The notes under the pieces are model-generated. The model saw nothing but the letters and a program-made list of their open reading frames with translations, searched no databases and was not told the DNA's origin. DNA of 64,000 nucleotides from Ignavibacteriota bacterium (lineage in GTDB: Bacteria; Bacteroidota; Ignavibacteria; UBA10030; UBA6906), in assembly GCA_016707525.1 (NCBI GenBank), contig JADJHP010000006.1, forward strand, positions 248,001-312,000, read 5' to 3'. Shown here one piece after another: positions 1 to 8,479 of this stretch (position 1 is the first letter of the stretch; each line of letters starts with the position of its first letter). Made by a program: the position numbers and the translations under genes.

Positions 1-419
1 AGGCAGTGGCCGAAGCGTTGAGGATGTACGAGAAAGAGACCGGCAACACGAACATCCGGGTCTGGGGCTACAGGAACGTGTGGTACCGCTACCGTCCCTC
101 CGAGGCGGAACTCCTGATCCCCGTTTCGCTGAATTCGTTGTCGCTGCTGCATACAGCGTTCATGAATTGCTTCGGATCGCAGAGTGCCGCCTCCTTCCCG
201 AGCTACGAGCATGATGGGCCGTTCTCGGAACTCGCGCAGCAGATCCAGGTCGGACAATACGATATGATGAAGACCTGCCTCGGCCACAGTTATTTCCAGA
301 AGCATCCCCATCCCCGCATGCGCGCATCACGCGGCATGATCTTCTTGAAGGAGATGGAACTGGCCGAGTTCTATGAGAAGGTCCGCGAACTCAAGAAACT
401 CACCGAAGCAAAGGACTAA
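1..419 (+). CDS. C-terminal fragment of a NagB/PIG-L-like protein (5' end outside window)
   Basis: The frame is open to the left edge, so this is only the last ~139 residues of a longer protein. The segment IRVWGYRNVWYRYRPSEAEL and the later GPFSELAQQIQVGQY recall the C-terminal part of the long Bacteroidota glucosamine-6-phosphate deaminases, in which a NagB domain is fused to a PIG-L/LmbE-type domain. That link is from memory of the family, not from a search. If right, it belongs to amino-sugar catabolism, which fits the peptidoglycan-recycling genes downstream. A GTG at position 6 could be mistaken for a start, but the frame continues upstream of it. The next gene begins 2 bases after this stop. 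Confidence 0.5.
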   Translation, partial: AVAEALRMYEKETGNTNIRVWGYRNVWYRYRPSEAELLIPVSLNSLSLLHTAFMNCFGSQSAASFPSYEHDGPFSELAQQIQVGQYDMMKTCLGHSYFQKHPHPRMRASRGMIFLKEMELAEFYEKVRELKKLTEAKD

Positions 420-421
420 CT

Positions 422-1330
422 ATGCGTTGTCTGATCGCTGTCCTGCTCGCCGGGCTTGTTCTCCCGGCGAGCGGACAGATCCGCGTCGTCTCCACGGAAC
501 GGCTTCCCCTCCCTGTGGACCGTGTCTGGAGTGCCCCCCAGTTCTCACCAGATGGAACAACGATCTTTGTGACCACCGCCGGCTACAGGGGGATCTGGCG
601 ATACACCCTCTCCACGCGGTCGCTTGAGCAGATCTGTGATGATGCGGGGGCGGGGTACGGCTTCTCGGTCTCACCGGACGGCAACCGGGTCGCCTACCGG
701 CGCACGCTGGAAGGGACGTCCATGAACCGCCGCGTGCAGGAAGTGGTCGAGGTGGAGCTTTTGTCCGGCGAACAGGTGGTGATGGCATCCGGCCGTGATC
801 TGCCGACGCCTGTCTATGCAGGTGACCGGGTGTTGTTCGATCCGTCGGCTGCCCGGAAGAACATGGCACCGGCGATGGGCACGGGCAAAGCGGTGCTCGG
901 GATCGAGGATACCAAGATCATGGCGGTCGTGGACGGCATGCCGCTGCGCCTCGACCCCTACCGGAACGGGAGCTATATCTGGCCCTCCCTGTCACCCGAC
1001 GGAACCCGCATGGTGGCCTATGAAATGTCGCGCGGGATGTTCGTCGCGGACCTTGCCGGCAACATCCTGGCAGAATTCGGGAGGTGCGATGCGCCCTCGT
1101 GGACGCGGAGCGGCCGCTGGATCGTCTGCATGCGCGAGAAGAATGACGGGCAACAGATCACCGGATCGGACATCTATTGTGTTGCGCCGGACGGTGGGAG
1201 CCCCATCCGGCTGACCGATTCGCCGGCGATCGAACTCATGCCCGTGTGCTCGCCGGTGGACGACCGGATCCTGGCATGCACCCCTTCGGGAGAGATATTG
1301 GTACTGACGTACCGGGAGGAGGGGCGATGA
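422..1330 (+). CDS. Secreted TolB-like beta-propeller protein (PD40 repeats)
   Basis: A 302-residue protein with a short cleavable signal peptide (residues 1-19, ending around LPASG). Repeated FSPDG, VSPDG and LSPDG blades at about residues 42, 81 and 193, plus a late VAPDGG, are typical of WD40-like PD40 beta-propellers of the TolB type. No enzyme motif is visible, so the role is probably periplasmic protein or ligand binding. It starts 2 bases after the preceding stop, and its own stop overlaps the ATG of the following amidase (ATGA). The three genes are therefore probably co-transcribed and translationally coupled. Confidence 0.7.
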   Translation: MRCLIAVLLAGLVLPASGQIRVVSTERLPLPVDRVWSAPQFSPDGTTIFVTTAGYRGIWRYTLSTRSLEQICDDAGAGYGFSVSPDGNRVAYRRTLEGTSMNRRVQEVVEVELLSGEQVVMASGRDLPTPVYAGDRVLFDPSAARKNMAPAMGTGKAVLGIEDTKIMAVVDGMPLRLDPYRNGSYIWPSLSPDGTRMVAYEMSRGMFVADLAGNILAEFGRCDAPSWTRSGRWIVCMREKNDGQQITGSDIYCVAPDGGSPIRLTDSPAIELMPVCSPVDDRILACTPSGEILVLTYREEGR

Positions 1331-3954
1331 GCACAAGGGAAGAAGGAATATCGAAAGACCCCTACGGGGTGTTGGCTCGCACGTGCGGAGTGCAGGGAGA
1401 CGGGATGATCGACAACGGCAGCGCACGGCGCAGCGTGCAGGGAAGGGGACGGGTAGCCGCGGTGTTCTTCCTCCTCCTTATGGCCTGTTCCGTCCTTGTG
1501 TTCTCTCCCGTGCGTGTGCAGGCGCAGACCGGCGACCTCACCGGCCTGAAGTTCTGCATCGATCCCGGGCATGGCGGCAACAATGCTGCGAATGACCGGC
1601 ACGTGATCCCGGACCCGGGTACGGATTTCTGGGAATCGGAGAGCAACTTTCAGAAGGCGCTGCGGCTCGATACGCTGCTCCAGGCGCGCGGTGCATGGGT
1701 GATCCTCACACGGTACACCAACAGTTATCCTGCCGACGACGAGCCGTCGTTGTCCGCGCGGTGGGCGCTCGCGAACGCCAACAATGTGAACTGGTTCCAC
1801 TCGATCCACAGCAATGCGACGGGTGGCACCAATACCGCAACGAACTATACGCTTGTCCTGGTGAAGGAGAACATCACCACACGCCTTCCTCAGTATCCCG
1901 CGGCCGTCACGATGTCCAACATCATCGGGCCGTCGATCCAGGCAAAGTTGCGCAACACGATGCGGTCCACGTGGACCTATCTGGACTACACCTTCTATGG
2001 CGGCACGAATGGAGGGTTCAATCTCGGTGTGCTGAACGGCCTTGCAATGCCGGGCCAGCTTTCGGAAGGGTCGTTCCATGACTACTATCCTGAGACCCGG
2101 CGGTTGATGAACAACCTCTATCGCAAGATGGAGTCCTACGCGCTGCGCAATTCGTTCATGCAGTACTTTGGTGCCGCGCCCGATTCGCTCGGGATCATTG
2201 CGGGTGTGCAGGGGGATGTCGCGTCGAACAAGCCCCTCAACCTCAGCACGGTACGGCTTCTTCCCGGCGACCGGGTGGTGACCGGTGATGCCTACAACAA
2301 CGGGTTCTATATGTTCGACAACGTGCCGCAGGGCACGTATACCGTCAGGTTCGAGACCCCCGGATACACGGTCGACTCCGTGCAGGTCACCGTGGGCCGC
2401 GGCGCGACGGTCTTCGTGGACCGCAGTCTCACATCGTTTGCCGCGCCCGCTCCTGTGACAACGGTCCCGGTGAACGGCGATACGGCCTATTCAGCGGCGA
2501 ATCTCGTCACCATCGGATTCTCCAAACCGATGGATACCGCCTCCGTGCGTTCGGCATTCTCGATCAGTCCCTCGATCGGCGGCACGCTCACGTGGAACGC
2601 CAACAACTCTGTTGTCACGTTCGATCCGGACGGCGTGTTCGGATTCTACGTGAATTATACCGTCCGCATCGATACGGGCGCGCATTCCGTATCCGGACAG
2701 CCGATCGACGGGAATGGTGACGGTACGGGGGGTGACCCGTTCGTGCTGTCGTTCCGCACGAAGTATGTTGATGTCTTCGTTCCGGTGGTCACGTCGGCAC
2801 TGCCTGACGCCGGAGTGCGGCTCACATCGCCGGTGACGGTATTGAACATCACGTACGATGAACGGCTGAACCCTGCTTCGGTCCTGACTTCGAACTATCT
2901 CATCCAGCAGATCCCAGGTTCGATCCAGTTCCGGGCCCTGGAGTACGCCGAAGCCAATGGCCATGGTGGCGTGACCGTGTACGTCCCCAATGGACTGCTC
3001 CCCGGGAATCTGTACCGTATGCGTCTGACCAGGGTCGCTGATCTTCTCGGCAATACGATGCCCGGGACAGCGTCGTATCTCTGGGATTTCTCGGTCGGGT
3101 CGGGTGCGTTCACAACAAGTGTCCTTGATTCGTTGGATCCCGGCACCGCAAGGCTCCGGCAGCCGACGCAGGCGGCCGATATGCAGGGGACAGACAGTAT
3201 TGTCGTTTCGTCCGCAACGGGCCGGCTCCTTGGCTACGTCACCGGGAACACCGGGTCCGTAGGGATCCGTGTCGTCTGGGATACAGCGGCCGCCCCCTGG
3301 CACGTCCGCATCCCCGCCGATACTCTTTCGCCGCTCGGGCAGACAGGCTTTTTGAAGGATGGTACGCTCCTCCGGGCGCATGTGTTCGGCGATGCCAGCG
3401 GCGCCCGCATACGGTTCGCCGTGCGCGACGGAGCCGGGGACCGCGAAGTGTCGCGCTGGATCACGTGCGATTGGGTGGGCTGGCGTGCGCTCACGTGGGA
3501 CCTTGAAGTGGATACGCTGGGAGCAGGATCAGGGAACGGGACGCTGGACGGTTCCCTCCGGTTCGATGGCTTCGAACTCGCCTACGTGTCCGGGAGCAGT
3601 TCGAACGTCACCGCCATCAATGTCGACCAGATGCAATTGATCGGCCGCACGGTCACGGGGATCGCTGCAGGGACGGCGGGCATCCCCGACCGGTTCGTGC
3701 TCTATCAGAACTCTCCCAATCCTTTTAACCCTTCGACGAGGATCTCCTATGCGATCCCGGCCGAAGGTGTGGTCCGTCTGACCGTGCATGATGTCCTTGG
3801 CCGTGAGGTCGCACAGCTCGTGAATGGACGCGAAGCTGCAGGCGTCCATGAGATCCAATGGACCCCGGGTGCGTCGGCGGCCAGCGGGGTGTACCTTGCA
3901 CGTTTGTCGACGGGAGGGTTCACGGGGGTGGTGAAGATGCTTCTGGTGAAATAA
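1327..3954 (+). CDS. Secreted N-acetylmuramoyl-L-alanine amidase (Amidase_3) with Ig-like domains and T9SS tail
   Basis: From ATG 1327, which overlaps the previous stop and follows a GGAGGAGGGG ribosome site, the protein has 875 residues. ATG 1405 is an alternative start giving a shorter signal peptide. After a hydrophobic export segment (about 43-66) comes an Amidase_3 domain: DPGHGG at about 79-84, WESE, WFHSIHSNA, and a later EGSFHDYY supplying the catalytic Glu. These are the zinc ligands and acid of peptidoglycan amidases that cut the MurNAc-L-Ala bond. Then follow a carboxypeptidase-regulatory-like fold (~290-370), SbsA-type Ig-like domains (PVNGDTAYSAANLVTIGFSKPMD) and a T9SS C-terminal domain beginning FVLYQNSPNPFNPSTRI. 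It is probably exported to the cell surface for wall remodelling. Confidence 0.85.
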   Translation: MSTREEGISKDPYGVLARTCGVQGDGMIDNGSARRSVQGRGRVAAVFFLLLMACSVLVFSPVRVQAQTGDLTGLKFCIDPGHGGNNAANDRHVIPDPGTDFWESESNFQKALRLDTLLQARGAWVILTRYTNSYPADDEPSLSARWALANANNVNWFHSIHSNATGGTNTATNYTLVLVKENITTRLPQYPAAVTMSNIIGPSIQAKLRNTMRSTWTYLDYTFYGGTNGGFNLGVLNGLAMPGQLSEGSFHDYYPETRRLMNNLYRKMESYALRNSFMQYFGAAPDSLGIIAGVQGDVASNKPLNLSTVRLLPGDRVVTGDAYNNGFYMFDNVPQGTYTVRFETPGYTVDSVQVTVGRGATVFVDRSLTSFAAPAPVTTVPVNGDTAYSAANLVTIGFSKPMDTASVRSAFSISPSIGGTLTWNANNSVVTFDPDGVFGFYVNYTVRIDTGAHSVSGQPIDGNGDGTGGDPFVLSFRTKYVDVFVPVVTSALPDAGVRLTSPVTVLNITYDERLNPASVLTSNYLIQQIPGSIQFRALEYAEANGHGGVTVYVPNGLLPGNLYRMRLTRVADLLGNTMPGTASYLWDFSVGSGAFTTSVLDSLDPGTARLRQPTQAADMQGTDSIVVSSATGRLLGYVTGNTGSVGIRVVWDTAAAPWHVRIPADTLSPLGQTGFLKDGTLLRAHVFGDASGARIRFAVRDGAGDREVSRWITCDWVGWRALTWDLEVDTLGAGSGNGTLDGSLRFDGFELAYVSGSSSNVTAINVDQMQLIGRTVTGIAAGTAGIPDRFVLYQNSPNPFNPSTRISYAIPAEGVVRLTVHDVLGREVAQLVNGREAAGVHEIQWTPGASAASGVYLARLSTGGFTGVVKMLLVK

Positions 3955-4006
3955 TGACACGGGGATCGCACCGCCCTGCACGGATCAACGTAATCGCAAC
4001 GCCCCT

Positions 4007-4543
4007 ATGGTGAACAGCCTGATCGTCCGGTCCTGGCAGGACGGGGATCTTGAGGATATACGCCGCATCACATGGACCACGTGGGTCGCCACGTATGCGT
4101 CGTTCGTTCCCGAGGCCGACCTGCGGGCGTATTTCGACAAGGCGTACACCCTCGATGAACTCGCCATGCTGTTGGTGTCCCCCGATTTCCGGGGGCTCAT
4201 CGTCGAAGAGCACGGTGCGCCGATCGGCTATGCGAAGGTCGTCCATGTACCGGACGAACAGAAGTGCTATTGCTCATCCCTGTATGTCCTCCCCGGACAT
4301 CAGGGGAAAGGGATCGGGTCGCTGTTGCTCGAGCATGCCGAGCGCCATGCTGTTGCGTTCGGCGTGCACGAGATCTGGCTGGGTGTGATGGTGCAGAACG
4401 TCCGGACCATGCAGTGGTATGAACGGATCGGGTTCGTGTTCGTGAAAGAAGAACCGTTCACCATGGGCGCGACAAGCGTTCCGCACCGTATCGGATACCG
4501 CCGGATCGGCCTCACCACAGACGAACACAGGAAGACGCAATGA
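4007..4543 (+). CDS. GNAT family N-acetyltransferase
   Basis: A 178-residue acetyl-CoA-dependent N-acetyltransferase. The acetyl-CoA pyrophosphate loop is visible as LPGHQGKGIGSLLL (residues ~95-108), preceded by the beta-4 strand LYV and followed by the NVRTMQWYERIGFV motif typical of RimI-like enzymes. The substrate cannot be told from sequence. The stop overlaps the start of the next gene by four bases (ATGA), suggesting translational coupling to the AmpG-like permease. No clear promoter lies in the 52-base gap after the amidase gene, so read-through is possible. Confidence 0.85.
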   Translation: MVNSLIVRSWQDGDLEDIRRITWTTWVATYASFVPEADLRAYFDKAYTLDELAMLLVSPDFRGLIVEEHGAPIGYAKVVHVPDEQKCYCSSLYVLPGHQGKGIGSLLLEHAERHAVAFGVHEIWLGVMVQNVRTMQWYERIGFVFVKEEPFTMGATSVPHRIGYRRIGLTTDEHRKTQ

Positions 4544-5820
4544 GTGCTCCATCCGCGACACGCACCCCCTGGGCGTGGATCCCATCGCTCTACTTTGCGC
4601 AGGGGATCCCCTATGTCGTCGTCATGACCGTGTCGGTGATCATGTACAAGCGGCTGGGGATCTCGAACACCGACATTGCATTGTACACGAGCTGGCTGTA
4701 CCTTCCGTGGGTCATCAAGCCTCTGTGGAGCCCCCTGATCGAGCTGTTCCGGACCAAGCGGTTCTGGATCGTGACCATGCAGCTGATCATCGGTGCGTCG
4801 CTGGCGGCCGTTGCGCTGACCATCCCCATGCCATCGTTCTTCCAGTATACGATCGCGGTGTTCTGGCTGATGGCGTTCAGTTCGTCGACGCACGATATCG
4901 CCGCGGATGGTTTCTACATGCTCGGGCTCGCGCAGCACCAGCAGGCCGCGTTCGTCGGCGTCCGCAGCACGTTCTATCGCATCGCGATGATCACCGGCCA
5001 GGGCATCCTGGTCGTCATCGCAGGGCAATTGGAGACCGGACTGGGAGGGGATCTGCATCTCGCCTGGGCCATCACGTTCGGCATCCTTGCCGCGCTCTTC
5101 CTGCTGTTCTTCGTCTATCACAGATTCATGTTGCCGTATCCGGCCTCCGATACCACCGCCGTCCTTGAGCCCGGCCGGAGCCCGATGTCGGAGTTCTTCC
5201 GGGTGTTCGCGCTCTTCTTCAAGAAGAAGGGTATCGTCCCGATCATCGCGTTCCTGCTGTTCTACCGGTTCGCCGAAGCGCAATTGGTCAAGATGGTGCA
5301 GCCCTTCCTGCTCGATCCCCGCCAGGCGGGCGGACTGGGACTGACGACCAGCGAGGTGGGGATCGTGTATGGTACTGTCGGGATCATCGCACTGACCATC
5401 GGCGGCCTGATCGGCGGATATGTGGTATCGCGCGGCGGGCTGAAATCTTGGCTCTGGCCTATGGTCCTGATCATTCATCTCCCCGATCTGGTATTCGTAT
5501 ATCTGTCCCAGACGCAGCCGGAGAATTTCATCCTCATCAATGCCGCCGTCGCCGTCGAGCAATTGGGATACGGGTTCGGGTTCACCGCCTATATGTTGTT
5601 CATGATCCTGACCGCGGAAGGGGAGCACAAGACCGCCCACTATGCGATCTGTACCGGCTTCATGGCCCTCGGCATGATGGTCCCGGGGATGTTCAGCGGG
5701 TGGCTGCAGGATACGATCGGGTATCAGCAGTTCTTCCTGTGGGTGGTGCTCTCCACCATCCCGGGCTTCCTTGTGGCGGCGCTGGTGAAGGTGCCTGAGG
5801 GATTCGGGAAGAAACAATGA
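4540..5820 (+). CDS. AmpG-like MFS permease
   Basis: A 426-residue polytopic membrane protein of the major facilitator superfamily with about 12 hydrophobic segments. The N-terminal SLYFAQGIPY...MYKRLGISNTDIALYTSW pattern and the STHDIAADGF segment are characteristic of the AmpG/PAT branch, whose founding member imports anhydro-muropeptides for peptidoglycan recycling. The nearby NamZ, BadF-type kinase and NagZ-AmiE genes support a muropeptide or amino-sugar substrate, but this is inference. It overlaps the upstream GNAT gene by 4 bases, and its stop overlaps an ATGATG that may start the downstream glycosyltransferase. Confidence 0.75.
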   Translation: MSAPSATRTPWAWIPSLYFAQGIPYVVVMTVSVIMYKRLGISNTDIALYTSWLYLPWVIKPLWSPLIELFRTKRFWIVTMQLIIGASLAAVALTIPMPSFFQYTIAVFWLMAFSSSTHDIAADGFYMLGLAQHQQAAFVGVRSTFYRIAMITGQGILVVIAGQLETGLGGDLHLAWAITFGILAALFLLFFVYHRFMLPYPASDTTAVLEPGRSPMSEFFRVFALFFKKKGIVPIIAFLLFYRFAEAQLVKMVQPFLLDPRQAGGLGLTTSEVGIVYGTVGIIALTIGGLIGGYVVSRGGLKSWLWPMVLIIHLPDLVFVYLSQTQPENFILINAAVAVEQLGYGFGFTAYMLFMILTAEGEHKTAHYAICTGFMALGMMVPGMFSGWLQDTIGYQQFFLWVVLSTIPGFLVAALVKVPEGFGKKQ

Positions 5821-5876
5821 TGCATGCGCAGCAACGACACGAAGAACAGGAACAACGGAAAAGACAGGGCACAAGC

Positions 5877-7469
5877 ATGAAACCGATCACAGCGTTCATT
5901 CCGTATTCAGGAGCCGAGGGGACGAAGGAGACGGTGGATCAACTCCAGGCGTCCGGATCCGTCGAGAGGATCGTGCTGCTGAGCACTGCAGGCGATCTGC
6001 CGCCGGTGGCAGGGTGTGAGAGCCTGACGGTGACAGGCCTTCTGAGCAGCGCAACCATGGCCGCTCTCGGGAAGACCCTCCGCACGCCGTACGCATTGTT
6101 ACTCCTCCACGACACCCGGATCGACTTCGGGCAGTTCGGGATCGAGCGGATGGTTCGCGTTGCCGGCGACACGGGCGCCGGGATGGTCTTTTCTGACTAC
6201 TATGATATGAAGGACGGGCGGCGGTCGCCCCATCCGGTGATCGAGTATCAGTATGGCAGCCTGCGCGATGATTTCAATTTCGGGTCCGTGGTCCTGCTGG
6301 AACGTGAAGCCGTCCGGGCAGCACTCGCCGAAGTCCGCTCACAAAAGCATGCGTACGCCGGGTGGTATGCCCTCCGGCTCGGCATCACCCGCAAAGCACA
6401 GATCGTCCGTGTGGGCGAATACCTCTACAGCAAGGTCGAAGCCGACGCCCGCAGGTCGGGCGAAAAGCTGTTCGACTATGTGGACCCGAAGAACCGCCAG
6501 GTACAGATCGACATGGAAGCGGCTGCAACGTGGCACCTGAAGGCGATCGGTGCCTGGCTGCCGCCGGTCTTCAAGACCCCGGCCTTCACCGCCGAAACCT
6601 TCCCGGTGGAAGCGTCCGTGATCATTCCCGTCCGCAACCGCGTGAAGACCGTCGGTGAAGCGGTCGAGTCGGTCCTGAAACAGGATACGTCGTTCAGTTT
6701 CAATGTGATCGTGGTGGACAATCACTCCACCGATGGTACCACCGATGTACTGCGCACGCTGGCGCACCGGGATGCACGTGTCCTGCATGTCGTCCCCGGC
6801 CGTGAGGATCTCGGCATCGGTGGGTGCTGGAACGAAGCGGTGCACCACCCGCGTTGCGGGCGGTTCGCGGTGCAGTTGGACAGCGACGATCTGTACAAGG
6901 ATGGCAGTACTCTCCAGAAGATGGTCGAGGCGTTCCACCGCGAGCGGTGCGCCATGGTGATCGGGAGTTATCAGATGACCAACTTCCAGCTCGAACCCAT
7001 CCCCCCGGGTGTCATCGACCACAAAGAATGGACGCCCGACAACGGGCGCAACAACGCACTCCGGATCAACGGGCTCGGTGCCCCGCGGGCCTTCTATACA
7101 CCCGTCGTGCGTTCGATCAAGATCCCCAATGTCAGCTACGGCGAGGATTATGCACTCGGACTCGCGATCTCGCGCGAGTACCAGATCGGCCGCGTGTACG
7201 AACCGGTGTATCTGTGCCGCCGGTGGGAGGGGAATTCGGATGCCGATCTGGATATCCCCAGACTGAATGCTTTCAATTTCTACAAGGACAAGATCCGGAC
7301 GGTGGAAGTGCTTGCACGGATCCGCATGCAGGAGAACGCGGAGAAGAACGCGGAGAAGCCCGCACGGCGTACAGCGAAAAAAGGAAGACCGGCGACAGTC
7401 AGGCGTGCGAAGGCCCCCGCGAAGAAAGCGAAGCCGGCGTCCGGCCGTGGCAAGGGAAAGAAGAAGTGA
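5877..7469 (+). CDS. Tandem GT-A glycosyltransferase (family 2) with Lys/Ala-rich tail
   Basis: A 530-residue protein from ATG 5877, which follows AGGG by 8 bases. An in-frame ATGATG at 5817 overlaps the permease stop and would add 20 polar residues. Residues ~1-230 form a GT-A-like region, and a second, clear GT2 domain starts at VEASVIIPVRNRVKTVGEAV with VIVVDNHSTDGT, the metal-binding QLDSDDLY (~332-339) and the acceptor-side SYGEDYAL. The last ~45 residues are Lys/Ala/Arg-rich with AKK repeats, like a histone-H1-type or nucleic-acid-binding tail. The donor sugar and acceptor are unknown. Its stop overlaps the next ATG by one base, so it is coupled to the DUF4922 protein. Confidence 0.75.
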   Translation: MKPITAFIPYSGAEGTKETVDQLQASGSVERIVLLSTAGDLPPVAGCESLTVTGLLSSATMAALGKTLRTPYALLLLHDTRIDFGQFGIERMVRVAGDTGAGMVFSDYYDMKDGRRSPHPVIEYQYGSLRDDFNFGSVVLLEREAVRAALAEVRSQKHAYAGWYALRLGITRKAQIVRVGEYLYSKVEADARRSGEKLFDYVDPKNRQVQIDMEAAATWHLKAIGAWLPPVFKTPAFTAETFPVEASVIIPVRNRVKTVGEAVESVLKQDTSFSFNVIVVDNHSTDGTTDVLRTLAHRDARVLHVVPGREDLGIGGCWNEAVHHPRCGRFAVQLDSDDLYKDGSTLQKMVEAFHRERCAMVIGSYQMTNFQLEPIPPGVIDHKEWTPDNGRNNALRINGLGAPRAFYTPVVRSIKIPNVSYGEDYALGLAISREYQIGRVYEPVYLCRRWEGNSDADLDIPRLNAFNFYKDKIRTVEVLARIRMQENAEKNAEKPARRTAKKGRPATVRRAKAPAKKAKPASGRGKGKKK

Positions 7470-8479
7470 TGGCCGGCAGGAACGAGATCGAGAGGGTGAG
7501 CATCGGGTTGGAGGAGCTGGGGCTGGCGGCGGGCGCTCCGGTGGCCGATGGTGCTGCGGCACTTCTGCACCGGCAACAGGCGACCTGGGAGATGCTCCGG
7601 ACGAATGTCGCGGGCCTCGCGCACGTGCGGACGCGCCAGTTCCGCTTCGGCGGCTACCAGGTGCGTGTCCAGTTCAATCCGGGGCGCCTCACTTCCTCTG
7701 CAGCGCGCGTGGATGACCGTTCCATCCGCGAACGGAAGTGCTTTCTCTGTTTGCCTCACCTCCCTCCCGAACAGCGCGGCGTTCCCTACGGAAGCAACTT
7801 CATCATCCTGTGTAACCCGTTCCCGATCTTTCCCGAGCACTTCACGATCCCCCACGTGGACCATGTACCGCAACGCATCGCGGGGGAGCTCGGATCCTTC
7901 CTTGCCCTTGCCCGTGACCTTGCACCGCGGTACAGTGTGTTCTACAACGGTCCGCGGTGTGGCGCATCGGCCCCCGATCATCTGCATTTCCAGGCGGGTA
8001 CGCGGCAGTTCATGCCGATCGAAGGGCAGTACGCGCGCCTTCGTGCAGCGGAAGGGAAGGAGGTCCGTACGACCGGCACAGCGAGGACCATCGCCATCGA
8101 AGGGGGCGGCCGGCGGTTCGTTGCTTTTGAGGGGACGGATGCAGCGGATGTGGAGCGCGCGGTGGCCGAGTATGTCGCCGTGTTGCAGGGGATCACGGAA
8201 GATGTCGAAGAGGCGATGATGAATCTCATTGCCTGGTACGAAGGCGGGTCGTGGGTCGTCCTGCTCTTCCCGCGCGCGAAGCACCGGCCATCATTCTATT
8301 TTGCGGAAGGCGATGAGCGTCTGCTGATCAGTCCGGCGGCTGTCGACCTCGGTGGCGTTTCCATCACCCCCGTGGAAGCGGATTTCCGCAAGGTCACCCA
8401 TGAACATCTCGCGGCGATGTATCAGGAGGTGCTGCTGTCGAGGGCGGAGTTCTGGGCGAGCGTCCCTTCTCACTTATAA
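7469..8479 (+). CDS. DUF4922 HIT/GalT-like phosphorylase-family protein
   Basis: A 336-residue protein starting in a TGATG overlap with the glycosyltransferase. It carries CFLCLPHLPPEQRG (a CxxC pair) and NPFPIFPEHFTIPHVDH. The histidine-triad-like catalytic motif DHLHFQ lies at residues 170-175 (H171, H173, Q175). This layout matches DUF4922, related to GalT and GDP-galactose phosphorylase in the HIT superfamily, which transfer or phosphorolyse nucleotide-linked groups. The reaction here is unknown; coupling to a GT2 enzyme suggests a role in making or salvaging its nucleotide-sugar donor. The end overlaps the convergent NamZ gene by 10 bases. Confidence 0.7.
   Translation: MAGRNEIERVSIGLEELGLAAGAPVADGAAALLHRQQATWEMLRTNVAGLAHVRTRQFRFGGYQVRVQFNPGRLTSSAARVDDRSIRERKCFLCLPHLPPEQRGVPYGSNFIILCNPFPIFPEHFTIPHVDHVPQRIAGELGSFLALARDLAPRYSVFYNGPRCGASAPDHLHFQAGTRQFMPIEGQYARLRAAEGKEVRTTGTARTIAIEGGGRRFVAFEGTDAADVERAVAEYVAVLQGITEDVEEAMMNLIAWYEGGSWVVLLFPRAKHRPSFYFAEGDERLLISPAAVDLGGVSITPVEADFRKVTHEHLAAMYQEVLLSRAEFWASVPSHL

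Noticed and set aside
1177..1326. Upstream extension of the amidase gene to an ATG inside the propeller gene
   Set aside because: The extension overlaps coding sequence of the TolB-like protein, while ATG 1327 has a good ribosome site and an ATGA overlap.
4300..5874. 524-codon minus-strand open frame opposite the MFS permease
   Set aside because: The plus strand encodes a clear 12-TM transporter; the antisense is His/Asp/Gln-rich without a fold signal.
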